From Antedon mediterranea (Eukaryota > Echinodermata > Crinoidea > Comatulida > Antedonidae): a stretch of 60,000 nucleotides of DNA. The position numbers were made by a program, and so were the translations under genes. Below, in pieces: positions 22,501 through 32,400 of this stretch. Under the pieces are notes generated by a model, which saw only the letters and a program-made list of their open reading frames with translations, made no database searches and was not told the origin of the DNA. The DNA lies in NCBI RefSeq assembly GCF_964355755.1, contig NC_092674.1, positions 3,541,001-3,601,000 on the forward strand, given 5' to 3'. Numbering within the stretch: the stretch's first letter is position 1; each line of letters starts with the position of its first letter.

Positions 22501-25500
22501 TAGTACAGGGTTTTTTCAAATAATTGCCAATTTTCGACCTTTTTAATTTTCGATAAAACTGGTTACTATAGCACTATTGACATGCGCAGAACCCATTATT
22601 CGACTCTGCGCATGTTTATTATGCTATAGTAACTATTTATTTCAAAAGTGGTTAATATAGCACAATTGACATGCGCAGAACCCATTATTTGACTCTGCGC
22701 ATGTTTATTATGCTATAGTAACCATTTACGTACAAAAATAAAAGGGTCGAAAATCGGCCATTTTTCGAAAATTTCCCTGTACTATAGTACAGTGATTTTT
22801 TCAAATAATTGCCAATTTTCGACCTTTTTATTTTTCGATAAAACTGGTTACTATAGCACAATTGACATGCGCAGAACCCATTATTCGACTCTACGCATGT
22901 TTATATGCTATAGTAACTATTTATTTCAAAAGTGGTTACTATAGCACAATTGACATGCCCAGAACCCATTATTTGACTCTGCGCATGTTTATTATGCTAT
23001 AGTAACCATTTACGTAAAAAAATAAAAGGGTAAAAAATCGGCCATTTTTCGAAAATTTCCCTGTACTATAGTACAGTGATTTTTTCAAATAATTGCCAAT
23101 TTTCGACCTTTTTATTTTTCGATAAAACTGGTTACTATAGCACAATTGACATGCGCAGAACCCATTATTCGACTCTACGCATGTTTATATGCTATAGTAA
23201 CTATTTATTTCAAAAGTGGTTACTATAGCACAATTGACATGCCCAGAACCCATTATTCGACTCTGCGCATGTTTATTATGCTATAGTAACCATTTATGTC
23301 AAAAAATGAAAGGGTCGAAAATCGGCCATTTTTCGAAAATTTCCCTGTACTATAGTACAGGATTTTTTCAAATAATTGCCAATTTTCGACCTTTTTATTT
23401 TTCGATAAAACTGGTTACTATAGCACAATTAACATGCGCAGAACCCATTATTCGACTCTGTGCATGTTTATTAAGCTATAGTAACTATTTATGTCAAAAG
23501 TGGTTACTCTAGCACAGTTGACATGCGCAGAACCCATTATTCGACTCTGCGCATGTTTATTATGCTATAGTAACCATTTATGTCAAAAAATAAAAGGGTC
23601 GAAAATCGGCCGTTTTTCGAAAATTTACCTGTACTATAGTACAGGGATTTTTCCAAAAATGGCCAATTTTCGACCTTTTTATTTTTCGATAAAACTGGTT
23701 ACTATAGCACAATTCACATGCGCAGAACCCATTATTTGACTCTGCGCATGTTTATTATGCTATGGTAACTATTTATGTCAAAAGTGGTTACTATAGCACA
23801 ATTGACATGTGCAGAACCCATTATTCGACTCTGCGCATGTTTATTATGCTATAGTAACTATTTATGTCAAAAGTGGTTACTATAGCACAATTGACATGCG
23901 TAGAAACCATTATTTGACTCTGCGCATGTTTATTATGCTATAGTAACCATTTACGTCAAAAAATGAAAGGGTCGAAAATCGGCAATTTTTCGAAAATTTC
24001 TCTGTACTATAGTACAGGATTTTTTCAAATAATTGCCAATTTTCGACCTTTTTATTTTTCGATAAAACTGGTTACTATAGCACTATTGACATGCGCAGAA
24101 CCCATTATTCGACTCTGCGCATGTTTATTATGCTATAGTAACTATTTATGTCAAAAGTGGTTACTATAGCACAGTTGACATGCGCAGAACCCATTATTCG
24201 ACTCTGCGCATGTTTATTATGCTATAGTAACCATTTATGTCAAAAAATAAAAGGGTCGAAAATCGGCCATTTTTCGAAAATTTTCCTGATTTTTCCAAAA
24301 ATGGCAAATTTTCGACCTTTTTATTTTTCGATAAAACTGGTTACTATAGCACAATTCACATGCGCAGAACCCATTATTTGACTCTGCGCATGTTTATTAT
24401 GCTATGGTAACTATTTATGTCAAAAGTGGTTACTATAGCACATTTGACATGCGCAGAACCCATTATTCGACTCTGCGCAGTTTTATTATGCTATAGTAAC
24501 TATTTATGTCAAAAGTGGTTACTATAGCACAATTGACATGCGTAGAAACCATTATTTGACTCTGCGCATGTTTATTATGCTATAGTAACCATTTACGTCA
24601 AAAAATGAAAGAGTCGAAATTCGGCCATTTTTCGAAAATTTCCCTGTACTATAGTACAGTGATTTTTTCAAATAATTGCCAATTTTCGACCTTTTTATTT
24701 TTCGATAAAACTGGTTACTATAGCACAATTGACATGCGCAGACCCATTATTCGACTCTACGCATGTTTATATGCTATAGTAACTATTTATTTCAAAAGTG
24801 GTTACTATAGCACAATTGACATGCCCAGAACCCATTATTTGACTCTGCGCATGTTTATTATGCTATAGTAACCATTTACGTAAAAAAATAAAAGGGTCGA
24901 AAATCGGCCATTTTTCGAAAATTTCCCTGTACTATAGTACAGTGATTTTTTCAAATAATTGCCAATTTTCGACCTTTTTATTTTTCGATAAAACTGGTTA
25001 CTATAGCACAATTGACATGCGCAGAACCCATTATTCGACTCTACGCATGTTTATATGCTATAGTAACTATTTATTTCAAAAGTGGTTACTATAGCACAAT
25101 TGACATGCCCAGAACCCATTATTCGACTCTGCGCATGTTTATTATACTATAGTAACCATTTATGTCAAAAAATGAAAGGGTCGAAAATCGGCAATTTTTC
25201 GAAAATTTCTCTGTACTATAGTACAGGATTTTTTCAAATAATTGCCAATTTTCGACCTTTTTATTTTTCGATAAAACTGGTTACTATAGCACAATTGACA
25301 TGCGCAGAACCCATTATTCGACTCTGCGCATGTTTATTAAGCTATAGTAACTATTTATGTCAAAAGTGGTTACTATAGCACAGTTGACATGCGCAGAACC
25401 CATTATTCGACTCTGCGCATGTTTATTATGCTATAGTAACCATTTATGTCAAAAAATAAAAGGGTCGAAAATCGGCCATTTTTCGAAAATTTCCCTGTAC

Positions 25501-26214
25501 TATAGTACAGGGATTTTTCAAAAAATTGCCAATTTTCGACCTTTTTATTTTTCGATAAAACTGGTTACTATAGCACAATTGATATGCGCAGAACCCATTA
25601 TTGGACTCTGCGCATGTTTATTATGCTATGGTAACTATTTATGTCAAAAGTGGTTACTATAGCACATTTGACATGCGCAGAACCCATTATTCGACTCTGC
25701 GCATTTTTATTATGCTATAGTAACTATTTATGTCAAAAGTGGTTACTATAGCACAATTGACATGCGTAGAAACCATTATTTGACTCTGTGCATGTTTATT
25801 ATGCTATAGTAACCATTTACGTCAAAAAATGAAAGGGTCGATATTCGGCCATTTTTCGAAAATTTCCCTGTACTATAGTACAGGGTTTTTTCAAATAATT
25901 GCCAATTTTTGACCCTTTTATTTTTCGATAAAACTGGTTACTATAGCACTATTGACATGCGCAGAACCCATTATTCGACTCTGCGCATGTTTATTATGCT
26001 ATAGTAACTATTTATGTCAAAAGTGGTTACTATAGCACAATTGACATGCGCAGAACCCATTATTTGACTCTGCGCATGTTTATTATGCTATAGTAACCAT
26101 TTACGTAAAAAAATAAAAGGGTCGAAAATTTCCCTGTACTATAGTACAGGATTTTTTCAAATAATTGCCAATTTTCGACCTTTTTATTTTTCGATAAAAC
26201 TGGTTACTATAGCC
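13506..26214. repeat. Satellite array of two alternating hairpin modules (89-bp A, 195-bp A+B)
   Basis: Module A (89 bp with spacer) is an inverted repeat: GGTTACTATAGCA and CATGCGCAG on the left, CTGCGCATG and TGCTATAGTAACC on the right, loop AACCCATTATTCGA. Module B (about 106 bp) is a near palindrome centred on the perfect 20-bp palindrome CCCTGTACTATAGTACAGGG, with arms GGTCGAAAAT and ATTTTCGACC. Units read A-B (195 bp) and A alone (89 bp), often alternating to give a 284-bp dimer. I count about 43 B modules and estimate about 90 A modules. Larger repeats of 852, about 1867 and about 2166 bp are visible. The many short open frames across it are by-products. Confidence 0.95.
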
Positions 26215-26530
26215 CCTTTTATTTTTTGTCCAAACTGGTTTTTATGACTCTATAAGATAATGATAACGCAATATATGTGCATATATGCTAATATTATTGC
26301 ATAATAATTGAACTTTTAAAAGTCGATATTTTCGCTATTTTTGAAAAAATCCCTGTACTATAGCACAGGGAAATTTTCGAAAAATGACAAAATTTGGACC
26401 CTTTTATTTTTGACCAAACTGGTTACTATGTCTATATAAGATGTTGATAACGTAATATATGTGAATATATTGCAAAATTATTGCATAATAATTGAATTTT
26501 AAAAAGTCGATATTTTGGCTACACAGTACT
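26215..26530. repeat. Right flank of the satellite: variant monomers
   Basis: About one and a half copies of the same variant monomer as the left flank (GATAACGCAATATATGTGCA, ACTATAGCACAGGGAAATTT), joined abruptly to the array at GGTTACTATAGCCCC. Confidence 0.85.
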
Positions 26531-27813
26531 GGAATTTGTCGCAGCCAGACATAACATCAAATGACTGTTACGAGTTCCCATCTTGCCAAAGGCAAGCTCA
26601 GTGTCCTGTTGTTAGATTGTTTTGGTTTCACATCAGTTAACGATGTATTGTCCCCCAAAAACATAAAAAAATAAAGATTAATAAAATCAGACTTGTTATT
26701 ATTTTGTAGTTTTAATAAAGTTAATCAATAGGAAAAAAAACCAGAAAAAATTAATGTTTTCACCCACTGGCTGGGTAGCCAATTTGACTATTTTTTGCTT
26801 TAAATTTTTTTTCGATGAAATTTTTGGTCAAAGTGGATCACTATGAAGGGACATTAAAATGGCATATTCAACAACAAAATAACAAGAATTATTTTTCAAG
26901 GGGACAATATATCTTTAAATGATTAAAACCAGTTGAAAGAAAGCACACAAACAAGACAGAAAGTCTGTATATCTTTTAAAAAATAATAAATTCTTACAAT
27001 AATTGTATAACTGTACATTAGATACATAAAAAACATTTCAGCAGCAACATTCTCAGTTGTTCAGTACCTGCTGCTGAGTTGAACCTGGCAACAATTACAT
27101 TATTACAATGTATATACAACATAAAATAACCACCGTAAAACAGCAAGTATATGAGCAGTTTTTTCCTTAATTCTTTCATCTATGTAATTATTTCAACAAG
27201 TAAATTTATATATGTTTTTATATTGTTTTAATACGGGGACTTTGTGGAAAAACAGATTTCTGATCATGTTTAAATAGTTGGATGGAAAAAAAACTAAATA
27301 ATTATTCCAAGTAAGTTGAATCAACGTTAATTTCGAAACTACAGAAGTATGCCATAGCATGTTATATACTTTACAGATGCTTTACATCCTATGACATCTT
27401 TTCCATAAACTATTTTGTAAAGAATTAAAAAAAATATATATCTTTGCTCGAGTTAAAATGTGGATAGCTTAAAATCATTTGATCAAACCATGGATAAAAT
27501 AAGTACTTATTTTATCCATGGCGAAACTGATCAAATTATTTCAAATAAATTTCGCTATCCCCTTTTTCATAAACTCTATCTTTGTAATTTCTTTAATTCG
27601 AGTTGCATAGGCGTTGCACTATGATGACATGAAATATATCATTTATAGTAACAGTACTATTGCACTATATCTGTCGTAAGGAAACATCTAATGAACCTAA
27701 ATTAAAATTTATATTTCTTTAAAATATTTTTGTGTCTATAGACTTGATCAACCAGATGTGGAAGATGTGGATCTGAACTGCCAACATTATAACGTTAACA
27801 CAAGAGAAAAACT
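26531..27813. other. Intergenic between the satellite and the RhoGEF 3' region
   Basis: No gene recognised. It contains a 34-bp perfect palindrome at 27488-27521 within a larger imperfect foldback (about 27445-27560, GGATAGC ... GCTATCC). The rest is AT-rich and without clear structure. Confidence 0.5.
27488..27521. repeat. 34-bp perfect palindrome
   Basis: Half-site CCATGGATAAAATAAGT followed by its exact complement ACTTATTTTATCCATGG with no loop. Confidence 0.95.
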
Positions 27814-27814
27814 C

Positions 27815-27940
27815 TAAAGCTCTGTCTACACTATCAAACTTTGTGACAAAAAAATATGACATATATATGGACAAGATGACATCATATCTCTACCATATTT
27901 GGGCACTTTTTTTTGTTTGATAGTGTAAACAGAGCTTTAA
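27815..27940. mobile_element. GCTCTGTCTACAC MITE (intergenic)
   Basis: Ends TAAAGCTCTGTCTACACTAT and TAGTGTAAACAGAGCTTTA; complete copy of about 125 bp, with TA at both outer edges. Confidence 0.9.
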
Positions 27941-28056
27941 AGACCCAGTGAAAAAAAAATAGATATATTCAATTTTGAGACTGTAAAAAACGTTGGTAAC
28001 TGCAAACTCTCTACTATACAACACAAGATTCCATAGGATTGGATAGAAAATATTTG

Positions 28057-28297
28057 CAATCTCAACAAATTTGTTTCTGTTAAAAAATATACAGTACTGC
28101 CAGCATTGCCTGCAATGTGATATTTTCACTGTGCTACAGTAGCCACTCTTAATTCCACCTAGACTATCCAATTACATAGATTTATGATTTCGAATAAAAA
28201 AAAAAACACATTTCAACATCAGTTGGAAGACATTCAATTTAGGCAGGCACAATACGTGTACTATGACACTGTTCAGTTGCATTAGCTATTGCAGCTG
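28057..28297 (+). repeat. Dispersed repeat, second copy
   Basis: Shares TTGCCTGCAATGTGATATTT, AATTCCACCTAGACTATCCA and GGCAGGCACAATAC with TBC1D24 intron 6 (9073-9256). This copy carries an extra segment of about 50 bases including an A-run. Family not known to me. Confidence 0.75.
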
Positions 28298-28339
28298 TAC
28301 TCAATCACTAAGTGTAGATAATTGTACTATTTTTCTAAA

Positions 28340-28605
28340 AAATATTAACCATGCCTTGTTCAGTGATTTAGAGCTCATGCCTCATGGGCGTCGCTTTCGA
28401 TGCCCGGCATGTAGAACAAACCGGAAAAGGAATTCGTTTTTGCCAGTGGCTATTCGACTCTTAAATTCTTGAACCTTGACTCTTGTTTTTTTTTTTGTAC
28501 TGTGTATTGTGATATTTTGTATATTTTGTAAGATCATTTTAATCCAGACCTTTTGATTTGAATTGCCCCGTGTGGGATGATTAAAGAATTTTGAATTGAA
28601 TTCAA
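28340..28605 (+). mobile_element. 3' end relic of a non-LTR retrotransposon
   Basis: A short frame reads MPHGRRFRCPACRTNRKRNS then FLPVAIRLLNS and stop, resembling the C-terminal end of CR1/L2/jockey-like reverse-transcriptase frames. It is followed by a 3' UTR-like GCCCCGTGTGGGATGATTAA and a GAATTGAATTCAATT tail. Confidence 0.6.
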
Positions 28606-29245
28606 TTAAAAATAATCTTTGCATAAGAAGCATGGAAGCACTGTGTTAGATTCAGTAATAAATAAACTTCTTAACAAGGGCATATAGTTAGATTTAATCT
28701 TTGTGAACACAGATCTAGTTCGTCACAGTTAAAACTAACTGATAAGACAAGGAAGCACAAGGGCATGCCACTAGTTTCTGTATTCACTGGATGATGACAA
28801 TCTTGTAGCAGCAGGTCTGGTCAAATATGTTGAAACCACAATAGATACCTTATGGCAAAGACATATTATAGCTCTGTCTAGATGGTAAAGACATCTCAGG
28901 CCAGAATTAGAGCTCGGTCTAGATGGTAAAGTAAAGACATCTGATATCATTAGGCCAGAATTAGAGCTCTGTCAAGGTGCTCATCTGCAGGTCTCCATAG
29001 CAATTAGCATTAAAGCTGAACTATCAAGACAACTCTGTCTGGAAATCTCATGACAGTGGTGAACTCAAGACATCTGATACTGTAAACCAGTATGCAGGTT
29101 TCAAACCAAATAGACCTTCCACAAATGCCTCATTACAATGGTTAATACTCCTTGTTGCAGAACATCTGCCACATACATGGAAACAGCTTCCACCTCCAGT
29201 GTATACACACTAACACACACCTATGAATTGCACACGTTTTCTCTT
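28606..29245 (-). other. Presumed 3' UTR / downstream region of the RhoGEF gene
   Basis: No coding signal. 28868-28980 holds three diverged copies of AGCTCTGTCTAGATGGTAAAG with CAGGCCAGAATTAG, perhaps from a MITE end. Confidence 0.4.
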
Positions 29246-29412
29246 TTACCATTTTCCTTTAAAGAACCAGTTTAATAAACGTTTTTTAGAAGTGTCCACT
29301 TCACAACCATCATTTGAAGAGATGCCTCTTGGTAGCACCATACGTTTGACATTTGTTTTGATGATCTCATGTTGATATTCATAAGGCATCAGAGGAACCT
29401 TGCGCTTCAACA
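29246..29412 (-). CDS. ARHGEF4/SPATA13-like: RhoGEF coding exon 17 (C terminus)
   Basis: 167 nt ending in TAA at 29246: [20 protein letters not shown]... to [10 protein letters not shown]. The 3' UTR continues toward 28600; a weak ATTAAA signal (minus strand) sits at 28693-28698, not confirmed. Confidence 0.88.
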
Positions 29413-32400
29413 CTAAAAGGAAACAATAAAAAAATTAAAACTATATTAATCAACTATCAAGCTAAAATTTATATGTTAAATCTGTTACATCGGTCAGATG
29501 TTCTGCCCTACTCTGACATAATTTGTACTAATTTATATTAAGTACATTGAGAATATTTGTGAAAAAAAAAAAATTCTTGGATTCAACAAATAAAAAAATA
29601 TGCATACATAAATACAGAGAGAATTACTGAAAGAAATGAAAACTTTCTGGAAATCTTACATGTATCTGATGGTTTGATTGGTTTTTCTGTTAATGCAGCA
29701 TTTTTCATGGCAGCTTCTCTTGCACTGGATGACACTATACTGCCTAAAAAAAGAAGAAATTCCACTTTATTACAGAACAAACTTTTCTTAGAAAATTTCT
29801 TACAGTTTACACATTATACAGACTCTCTAAATGGCATTACCATTTAAAAGAACTTCATTACCTTAATAAGTAAACAAATTTCAAATCCACCTACCCCTTT
29901 CTTCTTCTTCATGTTTCAATACTCGCTCCCGGTGAAATGATTTCATCCATTTCTGTTTCTCTTCTGGAGATTTAGTACAGAAAATGTAAGTTTTGCCACA
30001 CTCATGGTCCAAGATTTTCCATGCATTACGAATGTCTATTTCAGGAGAACAAAATTTATAAAATTAAACTTGATGTACTCTATTACAATAGAACAGTACA
30101 GTACTACTACTACTACTTGAAAATTATGCTAGAAGTGGGCTTATCCTAGGGTGGGCTTAAATTCGAGTACGGGTATAAATATTAAGTATACCTTTGGTGT
30201 CAACGACCTCCTGGAAGCTACAGTAATCAAGGTTAATTCTGTTTTTATAAACAAGTTGACTTCTCCAAAGTATATCCTATAAAAAAATAAAAACACATTA
30301 CAGTAGTTATAAATAAAAACATTATTTTCATAGAATTTTTATTTATACTCTATAAATACTACAGGTATAGAGTATCACAGTGTGACGTCACAATGATAGA
30401 GGGCGCTGCATGGTTGCTAGCCAACCAAAAAATGCGTTCAGCACTACTATGTTGATAAACAGTAAAGATCTGTATTTCTATCAAATTATGTATCCTAGCT
30501 TGATTTTTTTTTAAACTTAAACTGTAGTTGAAGAATAAATAGATTATTAAAAACAAATATTTAGTGATCTTTTGAAATTTTAGTTTGTTTTTATTGAAAA
30601 TTATTAAGTTTTAAAATGACTACTTCAATAAGCCTATTCCAAACCATTGGTGATCTTGAAGTCACTCAGGCAGGCTGAACGCATTTTTGGTTGCGCTAGC
30701 AACCACGCAGCGCCACCTACCGTTAGACGTCAGCACCTTGATACTTTATGTTTAATTAGATATTTGTTTGGCTATACTTTGCATAAAATACTATATTTTA
30801 AATTTTAAATAATACATTAATTTTATATTTGTTTGGTTATACTTACTCTTTTACATAAAATTAATTGATGGTCAAAAAGAAAAAGAACACGCCCTGTTCT
30901 TCTGAGACCTGAATGTGAAATTTTAAAAACTTCACCGGAATGTAGAGATTGGGTGCTCACTTCAAGTACATCTTTACCCTATGATTCGATACATAAAGAT
31001 ATATTAGTACAGAAAAACGTAATAAAACATGTACTTTATTATGTCATTAGTTAAAATGATTACTGTACAATTATTATCTTCAGAGAATAAATTTGTTGCC
31101 TGTTGTCAAATGTTTGGGTGAAAGTAAAATCAGTTAAATGTAACATTTAGTTCTTTTTCTCAGTTGTTAAAACAAGCAAATTAAGTGTTGTGAAATCCCA
31201 GAAAGCAAGCGCTTGAGATAAGCTGCCGCTTAACACTGGGGTTAACCTGCAATTGCTTAGCAATATAATTACTGCAGCAACTGCAGTAGAACTGGTATCA
31301 ATCATAGCATACCTCCCATCCCTCTATACTTTTTTGCCACTGTGCTATTTTCTCAATGTTTTCAATAAGTCGTTTCTGTTCGTTGATCTCGAATGCTACG
31401 TTCCTCATTGTTTCCAAGGCTTGTTTGACGTTATCATAATCGGGATGGTCTGAAGGGGTGTATTTAAGTAGTTCGGCCAGCTGCAGAGGGTACTTGCAAA
31501 TTCGCTGAACAGGAGTAAGCAGAAACCCATCTATACGAATCTCAATCATAGCCTGTAATAATCGGCAAGCCTAAAAAAACAAGTTAAAAAAAGTTATTTT
31601 GTATAATACTATTTACTATTTATTGAAATAAGGTTGCTGAAGTTTTTAAAGCCAAGTTGTCTACACTATCAAACTTTATGTGATAAAAAATGTGATATGC
31701 CCAAATATGAACACGATGATGTCATATCACTATGATATTTGGGCACATCACACAAGTAGTTTGATAGTGTAGACAGAGCTTAAAAGCAGTGTTATCATAC
31801 TTCAAAAAAGTGTTTATATCGTTGTCGTCTAAGCAGCTGTCGTAGTTCTGTGATAGCTCGACTGTGGTTGCTGCAGTAGCCTGCGTATATACTGAAACCA
31901 TCCTTCTACAAAACAAGAAAGAAAAGACAAAACCATTACAACAACGAATTATCATGTAATATTTAAAAGTAAAGACTATAATTCTGAGGGCACTATCAAT
32001 CTTTCATTTTTACACTTCTATTGAGTCTTGCTATCAGGTGCTTGTATAATTCCTGAGCGTGCACAGATTGACTTTTCGACTCAACAGCTGCATATAACAC
32101 ATGTGTTGCGCCATGAAACTAAACTATTGCTATTAACCAACTACACCTACATATCTTAAGAAGCAACTGCCTATTTCACTCTTGTGAGGTTCATCCTGGT
32201 TTATCCGTTTGGTGAGTTTCCGTAGAAATCTACATTGAAAAACATAAATATCTTCTATATTCCCAAATATTGTTTGAATAATTTCTTCTGAAAACATCTC
32301 CGGCCGTTTCCTTGCTTGTTTAACATAACCCTACAAAAAATGAATAAAAACGAACTATTATTCTTCTTCTAAAAGATCCTATAGTATATTTAGTATCTTA

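Noticed and set aside
13780-25662. Dozens of similar 65-136-residue open frames with MVTIAQLTC...CACLLCYSN-like sequence
   Set aside because: They are translations of the satellite modules, mostly without proper starts, broken at module boundaries, and they repeat only because the DNA repeats. No sign of selection on protein.
13506-26214. CRISPR-like regular array or centromere
   Set aside because: There are no unique spacers between the repeats, which are themselves variable and contiguous, and the genome is eukaryotic. At 13 kb with genes at both sides, a centromere is not supported.
26560-26650. Possible short exon (minus-strand reading ...ELAFGKMGTRNSHLML...)
   Set aside because: No splice sites or known family; may be chance or part of a repeat.
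31722-31955. 77-codon minus-strand frame over RhoGEF exon 11
   Set aside because: Wrong frame; the neighbouring frame encodes the DH segment [14 protein letters not shown] and joins both exons in phase.
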